10,200 bases of DNA from an uncultured bacterium (GCA_903918555.1 CAIXEV010000197.1:1-10200), one strand, 5' to 3'; counted from the first letter of the stretch, positions 1 to 7,464 are shown. Notes: generated by a model not told the origin, from the sequence alone. Made by a program: numbers and translations.

Positions 1-1
1 T

Positions 2-586
2 CCCGAGTGGAAGCCGGGCCGCGCCAGCACCGACCTGCGCCTGAAGCACACCGCGCGCGCGTATCTCCTGCTCGCGATGTCGGCTCCTTCGATCCAGGAC
101 GACCGCCGCTACGCAGCCGGCATCCTGATGCATGTCCTCGGCGGCGGAGATGGATCGCGGCTCCACTGGGCGCTCGTCGAGACAGGCCTCGCGGAGGAAG
201 CGAGCTCGACCTACGACGGCCACGACGGCACAGGCGACTCGACGCTCTTCGCGGTGTGCGATCCCGACAAGATCGGCGAGATCGAGTCCGTGCTGCGCCG
301 TGAACTCGCTGCGCTCGTCGGCTCGCTCGATGAAGACGACCTCGTCCGCGCACGCAGCCGCATCGCGACCGGCGCGGCCGTCGCGGCCGAACGCCCGTCG
401 GGCCGCATGTTCCGCCTCGGAACGCTCTGGGGATACGGCGCGCCCTACACGACGCTCGACAGCGAGGTCGAGCGCATCTCGCGCATCACGCTCGACGACC
501 TTCGCGCCTGCGCGCGTGATTTCCCGCTCGAACCGACGGTTCGCATCGCGGTGCTGCCCGAGGAAGACGCCGACGAAGGGAAGTGA
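2..586 (+). CDS. M16 (insulinase/pitrilysin-like) peptidase family protein, C-terminal part
   Basis: The reading frame is open from base 2, so the gene starts upstream; 194 residues and a TGA stop are visible. The segment resembles the C-terminal, non-catalytic half of M16B-type proteins (processing-peptidase/PqqL-like). It has a Gly-rich turn followed by SRLHWALVETGLAEEASSTY (about residues 53-72 of the visible part), then a helical region with DEDDLVRARSRIATG and a final strand ending RIAVLPEE. The family's HxxEH zinc site lies in the N-terminal half, outside the window, so I cannot say whether this protein is an active peptidase or an inactive partner subunit. It is convergent with the HDOD gene at 629-2203, with a repeat-rich 42-bp gap. 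Family assignment is by recognition of the fold's sequence pattern. Confidence 0.8.
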   Translation, partial: PEWKPGRASTDLRLKHTARAYLLLAMSAPSIQDDRRYAAGILMHVLGGGDGSRLHWALVETGLAEEASSTYDGHDGTGDSTLFAVCDPDKIGEIESVLRRELAALVGSLDEDDLVRARSRIATGAAVAAERPSGRMFRLGTLWGYGAPYTTLDSEVERISRITLDDLRACARDFPLEPTVRIAVLPEEDADEGK

Positions 587-694
587 GCGCTCGCGCTCGC
601 TTATGCGGTGAACCGCGCGCTTACGCGCTCATGGATCGAACCGCGCGCTCGCGCGCTTAGGCATCAAACCGCGCGCTCGCGCGCTTAGGCACCC
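587..694. repeat. 28-bp tandem repeat with internal hairpins (three copies plus a degenerate one)
   Basis: Three adjacent 28-bp units lie at 611-638, 639-666 and 667-694, each starting AACCGCGCGCT and ending near TTAGGCATC. A more diverged unit is recognisable at 587-610. The two rightmost units carry GCGCGC-TC-GCGCGC, which can fold into a strong hairpin. The array sits between the stop of the M16 gene and the body of the convergent HDOD gene and encodes the latter's last residues. Position and hairpins suggest a bidirectional transcription end, but there is no U-run, so intrinsic termination is not demonstrated. Confidence 0.85.
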
Positions 695-2203
695 CTCGTA
701 CTCGGCCTTGAGCTCGCGGCGGTAGACCACCACGCGGTCGTTCGAGCGGCGGCCCATCGCCAGCGCGAACATCGCGCCGCTGACGAGCTGGTCGGGCGTG
801 CCGATGCCGGACCGCACGACGAGCTGCGGATCGCGTTCGTACATGCCCACGCCGATGCTCACCGTGATCGGGAACGCGCCGCCGTTGGCGCCGACGAACT
901 CGACGCTCGACTCGCTCGCGGCACGACGGATGAAGTCGGCGATGCGGGTCATTTCCTCGATGTCGACCGATGGAATCATCACCGCAAGCTCGGCGCCGAC
1001 GAAGCGGTAGACCGACGCGTTGCGCGGAAGCACGAGCTGCATGCGGTGCAGCGTGTGCCGCAGCGCGGCCTCGACGCCGTGCATGCCGTAGGTCTGCTGC
1101 AGCGCGCGCGCGCGGTCGACGCCGATCAGCATGATGCCGATCCGGCCCTGGTTCGCGGCGCGCGCGATGGTGAACTGCCGCGCGAGGTCCTCGCTGAAGA
1201 CATGCGATTCGGGAATCGTCTCGAGCTCGGCGGGCACCTGGAAATCGGGCTCGCCGTCGGCGCTCGCGCTGCCCGGCTCGACGAGATGCTGCTCCTCGCG
1301 GATGCGCTCGGCGGCCGCGAGGATCGCGTCGACATCGGGCGTCTCGCCCGTCTCGAGGTCGAAGGTGTCCGAAAGCTCGCGCGCAAGCGTCACGATGTCG
1401 GAGAGCAGCGCCTCGGCATCGGACTTCTGGATGCCGAACCACTCGCTCGCCTCGGTGTAGAAGCGATTCACGCTCTCGGGACCGCTCTTCGACGCGAGCA
1501 CGCTGGCCACCGTCGAAGCGAGTCCGACGGTGCGCGCGAGCTGCTGCACTTCGCCGGTGACCTCGTCGACGCGGTGATGGAACCGGATCGCCTGCGCGAA
1601 CGCCATCGGGAAGCGCCAGCGCGCCACGAGCTCCGCGGAGATCTCCGTGTGATCGGTCTCGAGCGTGCGCTGCTCGATCGCGCACAGCTTCTCGTGGTCG
1701 CCCTTGGTGAGGTCGATGATCTGCAGGTAGCGGTCGCCGAACGCGCGCCAGAGCGCGATCATGCCGATGTCGCGCACGAGCGTCGTGAGGAACGCCTCCT
1801 CGGGATCGCAGCGATGGTGACGCTGCGCGATCTCGCGCGCCGCGGCGGCGGAGTAGATCGATCGGCGCCAGTACGAGAGGAAGTCGAAGCCGACATCCTC
1901 CTCGCCGGCGGCCCCCGAGGACCGCATGAGCGTGAAGCCGAGCACCAGCGACTTCAGCGAGTGAAGTCCGAGGAAGACGAGCGCCTGCTGGATCGAGCCG
2001 CAGCGGCGCGAGAGACCGAAGAAGCTCGAGTTGACGGTCCGCAGCACCTTCGAGGCGAGCGCGGGATCGTTCTCGATCACCGCGGCGATCTCACGCACCG
2101 ACACATCGCGGCCCGAGGTGAGGTCGAGCACGCGCACCGCCACCGCCGGCATCGTCGGCAGGTTCGGAATGGCGAGGACTCGTTCGATTGCCGCGTTCTG
2201 CAT
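629..2203 (-). CDS. HDOD-domain signalling protein with degenerate C-terminal GGDEF domain
   Basis: This 524-residue protein has an HDOD domain at about residues 10-215 (IPNLPTMPAVAVRVL, then ENDPALASKVLRTVNSSFFG, a hallmark of the family). A helical linker follows at about 216-335, then a GGDEF-like domain at about 340-495. The GGDEF signature reads VGAEL (402-406), and the phosphate-binding and catalytic residues are not conserved, so cyclase activity is unlikely; a role as sensor or scaffold is more plausible. In the HDOD part the usual HD pair reads RD (LVRDIG, 142-147), as is common in this non-hydrolytic class. The ATG is preceded by GAGAGG with a 6-nt gap, which supports this start. 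The last roughly 19 residues are encoded by the 28-bp repeat array. It lies 154 bp downstream of recO on the same strand and may have its own promoter. Confidence 0.85.
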   Translation of the reverse strand: MQNAAIERVLAIPNLPTMPAVAVRVLDLTSGRDVSVREIAAVIENDPALASKVLRTVNSSFFGLSRRCGSIQQALVFLGLHSLKSLVLGFTLMRSSGAAGEEDVGFDFLSYWRRSIYSAAAAREIAQRHHRCDPEEAFLTTLVRDIGMIALWRAFGDRYLQIIDLTKGDHEKLCAIEQRTLETDHTEISAELVARWRFPMAFAQAIRFHHRVDEVTGEVQQLARTVGLASTVASVLASKSGPESVNRFYTEASEWFGIQKSDAEALLSDIVTLARELSDTFDLETGETPDVDAILAAAERIREEQHLVEPGSASADGEPDFQVPAELETIPESHVFSEDLARQFTIARAANQGRIGIMLIGVDRARALQQTYGMHGVEAALRHTLHRMQLVLPRNASVYRFVGAELAVMIPSVDIEEMTRIADFIRRAASESSVEFVGANGGAFPITVSIGVGMYERDPQLVVRSGIGTPDQLVSGAMFALAMGRRSNDRVVVYRRELKAEYEGCLSARARGLMPKRASARFDP

Positions 2204-2339
2204 GACCAGCCTCTCGCTCCGAATGGCACACCTGAATCGCCACGGGGACGGATCGACCTCGGGCTCGTTCCTGTCATCGACCGAGTCGGGGCGCGCATGA
2301 ACAACACCCAGAGGACATGCGGTGTTTCCCGCGCGCGCC

Positions 2340-2353
2340 GACCCGATCGGGTC
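2340..2353. other. 14-bp perfect palindrome just after the recO stop
   Basis: GACCCGATCGGGTC begins 4 bp downstream of the recO stop codon on the - strand. RNA could fold it as a 5-bp stem with a GATC loop. No U-rich tract follows, so it is a weak terminator candidate at most; it could equally be a protein-binding dyad in the 154-bp gap before the HDOD gene. Confidence 0.4.
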
Positions 2354-2357
2354 TCGC

Positions 2358-3101
2358 TCAGCCGCCGCTTCGGCGGAAACTGCGCGAGGGCCGCGGTTCG
2401 AGCGCCAGATGCAGCGTCAGCAGTCCGTCGCCGACCACCGTGCGCGCATACGCGGTCAGCAGCCGGATCGCGCGGTCCACCGAGTCGGGCTCGAGGTTCT
2501 CGGGCGGCTCGCCGAGCACGGTCTGCTGAAGCGCGAACGCCGTCTCCGGCCGCATGCGCCACGCCTTCGGGCGTTCGGAACAGTCGACGATGCCGCCTTC
2601 CGCCGGATCAAACGCGAATCGCGCGGGCGGAGTCGCGCCGACCTCGAAGCGCGGTTCGTGTCCCGTTTCCCGCAGCAGCATGAGGAAGAACCGCAGGAAG
2701 AGCGGCGCCGGGCGCTCGCCTTCCTCGATCCGCTCGAGCGTGTCGAGCATGAAGTCGTGCAGGCGTTCGTGCGGCACCGCCGGCGGAAGCATGCGGTGCA
2801 CGAGCTCCGCCATCGCGAGCCCGTAGAGATTCGTCTCGAGTTCGTCGTGCGGCCTGCGGAACATCTGCAGCAGCGTCCACTGCGTGAGCGTCTGCAGATC
2901 GCGGTCCGGCTTCACGACGGCGACCACCTCGCCGCAGGCAAGCATGTCGATTCCGCCGGAGAAGCTGCCGCGCTCGCGGCGCGCGCCCTTCGCGAGGCCG
3001 CGCAGCACGCCGTGACCGCGGCAGAACAGGCTCACGGTCTGCGAGGTCTCCGACCAGTCCCATTGGCGGATGCAGATGGCTTGGTCGACGAGATTCGGCA
3101 C
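2358..3101 (-). CDS. recO: DNA repair protein RecO
   Basis: This 247-residue protein matches RecO in length and order of parts. RecO works with RecF and RecR to load RecA onto SSB-coated single-stranded DNA and can anneal complementary strands. The N-terminal OB-fold region (about 1-80) includes LFCRGHGVLRGLAKGARR and the typical SFSGGIDML segment. A helical C-terminal domain follows, with LFLRFFLMLLRETGHEPRF and FDPAEGGIVDC. The four-cysteine zinc knuckle of many RecO proteins is mostly gone: only C174 remains and the first pair reads GATPP. The best start is GTG at 3101, giving MPNLVDQAICIRQW, the usual RecO beginning; the frame stays open upstream but that extension is Arg/Pro-rich shadow sequence. 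No Shine-Dalgarno sequence precedes the GTG; instead an inverted repeat abuts it. It follows the REC-GGDEF gene by 52 bp. Confidence 0.88.
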   Translation of the reverse strand: MPNLVDQAICIRQWDWSETSQTVSLFCRGHGVLRGLAKGARRERGSFSGGIDMLACGEVVAVVKPDRDLQTLTQWTLLQMFRRPHDELETNLYGLAMAELVHRMLPPAVPHERLHDFMLDTLERIEEGERPAPLFLRFFLMLLRETGHEPRFEVGATPPARFAFDPAEGGIVDCSERPKAWRMRPETAFALQQTVLGEPPENLEPDSVDRAIRLLTAYARTVVGDGLLTLHLALEPRPSRSFRRSGG

Positions 3102-3150
3102 GCGTGGATTGTGACACGGCGGCGCCCTCGGCGGGAGGCCGTGTCCACGC
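3102..3150 (-). promoter_or_regulatory. Imperfect long hairpin between the REC-GGDEF stop and the recO start
   Basis: An inner perfect 8-bp inverted repeat, GACACGGC (3113-3120) and GCCGTGTC (3138-3145), is flanked by outer arms GCGTGG (3102-3107) and CCACGC (3145-3150). Together they span nearly the whole 52-bp gap. In the - strand transcript the 3' arm ends exactly at the recO GTG. It could attenuate read-through from the signalling genes or limit recO translation. Only the sequence symmetry is seen; the function is inferred. Confidence 0.5.
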
Positions 3151-3153
3151 CTT

Positions 3154-4091
<938 letters not shown>

Positions 4092-4095
<4 letters not shown>

Positions 4096-4619
4096 GCGGC
4101 GTCCCGCTTCCCTTCGATCGCACGGCTGCAGACGGAGATCAGGTCTTCCGTCCTCTCGGCGAGGGTCGAGATCTGCACCTCGTTTTGAAGTCCGTCGTCG
4201 TGAAGCCCGTCGCCGTGAAGCTTGTCGTCGTCGCCTGGCTGCGCCTTGCGGTGAAGCCCGAGGAAGCGGATCTCGCTCTCGACCCTTCGCGCCGCCTCGC
4301 CGATCTCCTCGAATCCGTACCCCTGCGCGGAGCCGGAGAGCTGATGCGCGAGCATGCGCAGCCGCGACGCATCGTGGGCGTCAAGCGCGCTGCGAATCGC
4401 GCCGACGCGGCGCTCGAGATCGCCAAGGAACCAGAGCACGAGCTCCCGCATCTCGGGATCGTCGGCAAACCGGCTCCGGAGCGGCGTGAGGCCGCCCTCG
4501 GGATGCGATGGCGCAGGTTGGCTGTCGTCTTCCCGCATGGCGGGTTCATCGGCCGCGTCGGCCCCGAACTTGCCCCGCGGAGGCGGGCGTCGGCGGTTGG
4601 CTCTCGAATCAGGCGGCAC
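4092..4619 (-). CDS. Hpt-domain histidine phosphotransfer protein
   Basis: This 175-residue protein carries one Hpt four-helix domain (about residues 45-165). The phosphorylatable histidine is H92 in AHQLSGSAQGYGF, close to the family pattern AHxLKGxAxxxG. Hpt proteins relay phosphate between hybrid kinases and response regulators. Its TGA overlaps the GTG of the REC-GGDEF gene, so that receiver is the obvious partner. A low-complexity insert, DDKLHGDGLHDDGLQ (131-145), falls within the Hpt fold and is encoded by a 15-bp tandem repeat. Start choice is open: GTG at 4619 gives a Pro/Arg-rich leader, while an in-frame ATG at 4538 gives 148 residues starting MREDDSQPAP. Neither has a clear ribosome binding site, and the domain is intact either way. 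Confidence 0.82.
4186..4230. repeat. 15-bp tandem repeat, three copies, inside hpt
   Basis: Units TGAAGTCCGTCGTCG, TGAAGCCCGTCGCCG and TGAAGCTTGTCGTCG are directly adjacent and differ at two to four positions. They keep the reading frame and encode three pentapeptides of type (D/G)Dx-L-(H/Q) on the - strand. This is most simply a recent in-frame expansion in a loop of the Hpt protein. Confidence 0.85.
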
Positions 4620-4760
4620 AGAGCGAATAAACCAACCGAACGGCAGAGATGCTCCTCCACCGCCCGCTTCCGCGGTTTGACGCTGCGTGCGGCTGCGTCT
4701 ACCGTGGGACCGTTTCCATCCGCCACGCCTGCGCGAAAGCGCGGTCGAAGGAGTTCCTCA
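4620..4760. promoter_or_regulatory. Divergent intergenic region between hpt and the RNase Z-like gene
   Basis: This 141-bp gap separates divergent genes and should hold promoters for both. For the + strand a candidate sigma-70-type promoter is visible and listed separately. On the - strand I find no convincing -35/-10 pair upstream of hpt, so its transcription start is unresolved. Confidence 0.5.
4677..4705 (+). promoter_or_regulatory. Candidate sigma-70-type promoter for the RNase Z-like gene
   Basis: TTGACG (4677-4682), a 17-nt spacer and TACCGT (4700-4705) lie 55 bp before the GTG start. The -35 matches consensus at 5 of 6 positions; the -10 is weak (3 of 6). Confidence is raised because the dnaA upstream region has the same TTGACG-N17-TAYCGT layout. 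Confidence 0.45.
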
Positions 4761-5852
4761 GTGCTTCCAAGCCCCCCCGCCCGAGAGGGCCAGCTCGGCT
4801 ACCTCTATCTCCCGCCGTACCGCGTGCAGGGAATCAGCGTCGCCGGCGAGCAGACCTGCATCCAGATCCCCGAGCTCGACCTCGCGTTCGACATCGGTCT
4901 CTGCACCCGTGCGGTCCTCAGCGTGCCGACCATCGCGCTCTCGCACGCGCACATGGACCACATCGGCGGCCTGCCCTACTGGTTCAGCCAGCGCTACTTC
5001 CAGAAGATCGGCGGCGAGACGCACATGCCCGACAAGATCGACGGGAAGGCCGAAGGCAAGCCGAGGCCTCCCGTCGGGCGCTGCGTGTGCCACCCCGAGC
5101 TCGAGCCGCACCTGCGCGCGATGATGCGCGCGTGGGAGCCGCTCGAGCGCCAGCGCACGCCGTTCGAGTTCGTGCCGCTCGCGCCCGAGGAGGACCTCGA
5201 GATCAAGAACAACGTGCGCCTGCGCGCGATCGCCACGCGTCACACCGTGCCGAGCCTTGGTTTCGCGGTGCTCGAGCAGCGCAGCAAGCTGAAGGACGAG
5301 TTCCGCGATCTTCCGCAGGAGAAGCTGCGCGAACTCCGCTCGCGCGGCGTGGAGATCACGCGCCAGCTCGACATCCCCCTCGTCGCCTACACGGGCGACA
5401 CGGCGCCGGGCGAGTTCCTGGTGCGCGACGAGTTCGCGGAGGCGAAGATCGTCATCAGCGAGTGCACCTTCTTCGAGCCCGAGCACGCCGACCGCGCGCG
5501 GACCGGCATGCATCTCCACATCGACGACATCATCCGCATGCTTCCCGTGTGGAAGGCGGAGGCGATCGTGCTCGTGCATGCATCGCGACGCACCACCATC
5601 CACTACGCGCGTGAACGGATCGAGGCGCTCGCGGGAGCGGACGCATCGCGCATTCATCTTCTGATGGATCACCGCTCGAACCGCGCGCGCTACGAGAAGC
5701 AGCTTGCCGACGCCCAGGCCGCGCAGCGACCTGCGGCGGCGCCCATTGCTGTGCCTGACGTGGCACTCGATGCTGCGCCCGATGCTGTGCTCGATGCTGT
5801 GCCCAACGCTGCGCCCGACGCAGTCCCCGTCAGCGAGCCGCAAGGCGATTGA
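4761..5852 (+). CDS. RNase Z-like metallo-beta-lactamase-fold hydrolase
   Basis: This 363-residue protein carries the metal-binding set of the tRNase Z/ElaC branch of the metallo-beta-lactamase fold. It has SHAHMDH (61-67; H62, H64, D66, H67), H161 in RHTVPSLGFAV, YTGDT (210-214; D213), SECTFF (233-238), HLHIDD (251-256) and LVHASRR (271-277; H273). RNase Z cuts the 3' trailer from tRNA precursors using two zinc ions; HTVPSLGF followed later by TGDT and the ECTFF strand is typical of it. The flexible-arm exosite is not obvious, so a different phosphodiester or small-molecule substrate is possible. GTG at 4761 is chosen because AAGGAG (4748-4753) sits 7 nt upstream. The last roughly 35 residues are a repetitive Asp/Ala/Val/Pro tail, probably disordered. 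The dnaA promoter begins in its stop codon. Confidence 0.8.
   Translation: MLPSPPAREGQLGYLYLPPYRVQGISVAGEQTCIQIPELDLAFDIGLCTRAVLSVPTIALSHAHMDHIGGLPYWFSQRYFQKIGGETHMPDKIDGKAEGKPRPPVGRCVCHPELEPHLRAMMRAWEPLERQRTPFEFVPLAPEEDLEIKNNVRLRAIATRHTVPSLGFAVLEQRSKLKDEFRDLPQEKLRELRSRGVEITRQLDIPLVAYTGDTAPGEFLVRDEFAEAKIVISECTFFEPEHADRARTGMHLHIDDIIRMLPVWKAEAIVLVHASRRTTIHYARERIEALAGADASRIHLLMDHRSNRARYEKQLADAQAAQRPAAAPIAVPDVALDAAPDAVLDAVPNAAPDAVPVSEPQGD
5745..5828. repeat. 12-bp tandem repeat encoding an xAVP-type tail
   Basis: Seven consecutive 12-bp units of the form GATGCTGTGCCC, with variation, fill 5745-5828. In frame they give seven four-residue units (IAVP, DVAL, DAAP, DAVL, DAVP, NAAP, DAVP; residues 329-356) at the C terminus of the RNase Z-like protein. 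Because the unit is a multiple of three, copy-number change would alter tail length without a frameshift. Confidence 0.85.
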
Positions 5853-5877
5853 CGCGGTCGGTGGGAAGAACTATCGT
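5849..5877 (+). promoter_or_regulatory. Candidate dnaA promoter
   Basis: TTGACG (5849-5854), a 17-nt spacer and TATCGT (5872-5877) form a good sigma-70-type promoter; -35 matches 5 of 6 positions and -10 matches 4 of 6. The -35 element overlaps the TGA stop of the upstream gene. The implied leader to the dnaA ATG is about 120 nt. It contains an AT-rich patch (about 5926-5943) and a 6-bp-stem hairpin, CCGCCG/CGGCGG, at 5948-5964. No DnaA box is visible in this leader, so I see no sign of direct autorepression. Confidence 0.6.
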
Positions 5878-5995
5878 CTGCGCCCCGTGGGTGATTCGAG
5901 GCGGTGGGACGCCGCGGATCGACTGACGAACAAACGAATTTTCCGCACCGCCGCGCCACGGCGGTCGGCTACGCCGTCTCCGCGTCGGAGCCGGC

Positions 5996-6001
5996 AGGAG
6001 G
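5996..6001 (+). promoter_or_regulatory. Ribosome binding site of dnaA
   Basis: AGGAGG lies 4 nt before ATG 6006, closer than the usual spacing. It supports that start over the in-frame GTG at 5904, which would add 34 residues unlike any DnaA N terminus. Confidence 0.65.
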
Positions 6002-6005
6002 ACGC

Positions 6006-7397
6006 ATGCAGAGGATCGAGCCTGAATTCCGCGAGTCGCTCATCGACTACCTGCGGAAGAATCATTCCGACATCTGCAGGCATTGGTTCGACGACATCGA
6101 GCCTTCGGAGATCCGCGACGGCGTGCTTCGGCTCGTCGTGCGCGAGCCCGTGCAGCTTCGGTACCTCCAGCGCTGCTGCGGCACGCACTTCACCGAGGCG
6201 GCGCAGAATGTCACGGGTCGCCTGCTCGTCGTGCGCTTCGTGAGCCCGACCGACGAGGCGAGGCTTGAGGGGAGGCCCGAGGTCAAGCTCGACGCGAATG
6301 CCCAGCAAGGCGGCGCATCGGTCGAGGAGGATTCGGCGGAGCGTCCGGCATGGCTCGACGAGCAGATGCTCCTGAGCCCGGACTACACCTTCGACTCGTT
6401 CATCGTCGGACCCGGCAACCGCCTCGCGCACGCAGCGGCGCTCGCCGTCGCCGCGAAGCCGGGCCGCGCCTACAACCCGTACTTCATCCACGGCGGAGTC
6501 GGTCTCGGCAAGACGCACCTCCTGCACGCGATCTGCCAGTCGCTCCTCAAGGCGCAGCCCAACCTCCGCCTCTGCTACATCTCGTGCAACGCGTTCATGG
6601 ACCTCTTCCACGAGGCCGTGAAGGCGGGCCGAATGACCGATTTCCGCAACCGTTTCCGCACCGCGGATGTGCTGGTCATCGACGACATCCACTTCCTGTC
6701 GAAGCACGAGCAGACGCAGGAGGAGTTCTTTCACACCTTCAACGCGCTCTACCAGCTCGGCAAGCAGATCATCCTGAGCTCGGACGCGCCGCCGAACGAG
6801 ATCCCCGACCTCGAGGAGCGCCTCACCAGCCGGTTCTCCGCCGGCATGGTCGCGCGCATCGAGCGCCCCTGCTTCGAGACGCGCGTGGCGATCGTGAAGT
6901 CGAAGGCCGCGCTGCACGGGCTCGACCTGCCCGACGATGTGCCGCCGTATGTCGCCGCGAAGGTCGACACCAACATCCGTGAACTCGAAGGCGCGCTGAC
7001 CCGGATCCGCGGCCTGGCGATGGCGAACAACCAGCCGATCACCCTCGAGCTCGCCAAGCAGGCGATCGACAACGACATGGCGTCGCGCGGCGGCAACGCC
7101 CCGAGCCTCCAGTCGATCATCGAGAGCGTGACGCGCTTCTACGATGTGAAGCTGATCGACCTCCTCTCGAAGCGCCGCCACAAGTCGATCGCGATGCCGC
7201 GCCAGGTCTGCATGTACCTCGCCCGCAAGCACACCCGGTTCTCCCTCGAGGAGATCGGCGGCTACTTCGGCGGCCGGGACCACACCACCGTCATGCACGC
7301 CGTGCGGACGATCGAGGAGAAGGCCAGCGCCGACCAGAAGCTCCAGGCAGAGGTCGATCGCATCGAGCAGGACCTCCTCCAGCGAGCGTCACGCTGA
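6006..7397 (+). CDS. dnaA: Chromosomal replication initiator protein DnaA
   Basis: This 463-residue protein has the full DnaA architecture. Domain I is at about 1-80 (oligomerisation and helicase contact) and a short acidic linker at about 81-120. The domain III AAA+ ATPase (about 125-345) has Walker A GGVGLGKTH (163-171), Walker B VLVIDDIHF with D226/D227, the arginine-finger segment ERLTSRFSAG (R276) and sensor 2 NIRELEGAL (323-331). Domain IV (about 365-463) carries the box-binding signature GGRDHTTVMHA (422-432). ATP-DnaA binds 9-bp boxes at oriC and melts the adjacent DNA. A non-coding region with several boxes follows immediately, supporting both the identity and an origin here. dnaN is not next door, unlike the common dnaA-dnaN order. 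All key residues are present and no truncation is seen. Confidence 0.98.
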   Translation: MQRIEPEFRESLIDYLRKNHSDICRHWFDDIEPSEIRDGVLRLVVREPVQLRYLQRCCGTHFTEAAQNVTGRLLVVRFVSPTDEARLEGRPEVKLDANAQQGGASVEEDSAERPAWLDEQMLLSPDYTFDSFIVGPGNRLAHAAALAVAAKPGRAYNPYFIHGGVGLGKTHLLHAICQSLLKAQPNLRLCYISCNAFMDLFHEAVKAGRMTDFRNRFRTADVLVIDDIHFLSKHEQTQEEFFHTFNALYQLGKQIILSSDAPPNEIPDLEERLTSRFSAGMVARIERPCFETRVAIVKSKAALHGLDLPDDVPPYVAAKVDTNIRELEGALTRIRGLAMANNQPITLELAKQAIDNDMASRGGNAPSLQSIIESVTRFYDVKLIDLLSKRRHKSIAMPRQVCMYLARKHTRFSLEEIGGYFGGRDHTTVMHAVRTIEEKASADQKLQAEVDRIEQDLLQRASR

Positions 7398-7408
7398 CTC
7401 TCAGGTGC

Positions 7409-7417
7409 TGTGGACAT
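7409..7417 (-). promoter_or_regulatory. DnaA box 1 (ATGTCCACA)
   Basis: The + strand reads TGTGGACAT, the complement of ATGTCCACA. It differs from TTATCCACA at two positions, within the range of high-GC bacterial boxes. It lies 12 bp after the dnaA stop. Confidence 0.55.
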
Positions 7418-7421
7418 CCTG

Positions 7422-7438
7422 TTGGGGACTGTCCCCAA
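7422..7438. repeat. 17-bp perfect dyad TTGGGGAC-T-GTCCCCAA
   Basis: Two 8-bp arms are perfect reverse complements around a single T, placed between DnaA boxes 1 and 2. A second palindrome, AAGCCGGCTT (7437-7446), overlaps its right end. A one-base centre favours a dimeric protein-binding site over an RNA hairpin, and there is no terminator-like T-run. The binding protein is unknown. Confidence 0.75.
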
Positions 7439-7455
7439 GCCGGCTTTGACCGACA

Positions 7456-7464
7456 TGTGGACAA
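7456..7464 (-). promoter_or_regulatory. DnaA box 2 (TTGTCCACA)
   Basis: The + strand TGTGGACAA is the complement of TTGTCCACA, a one-mismatch box and the favoured form in several high-GC genomes. It starts 47 bp after box 1 in the same orientation. Confidence 0.7.

Noticed and set aside
587..694. Possible CRISPR array from 28-bp repeats
   Set aside because: The units are directly adjacent with no spacers and there are no cas genes in the window.
2204..2357. Possible c-di-GMP riboswitch upstream of the HDOD gene
   Set aside because: I looked for the conserved GEMM core sequences and found none; only a weak AACACC/GGTGTT pairing is present.
1046..2683. Long + strand open frame of 545 codons opposite the HDOD and recO genes
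   Set aside because: It is antisense to two recognised genes, is Arg/Ala/His-rich low-complexity sequence, and is typical of a high-GC third-position shadow.
4758..5843. 361-codon - strand frame opposite the RNase Z-like gene
   Set aside because: It is antisense to a protein with clear catalytic motifs and a good ribosome site; composition is that of a shadow frame.
5904..6005. N-terminal extension of DnaA from GTG 5904
   Set aside because: AGGAGG sits just before ATG 6006, and the extension does not resemble DnaA domain I.
7422..7446. Intrinsic terminator of dnaA
   Set aside because: The dyad has a one-base centre and only a TTT follows, so it does not look like a hairpin-plus-U-run terminator.
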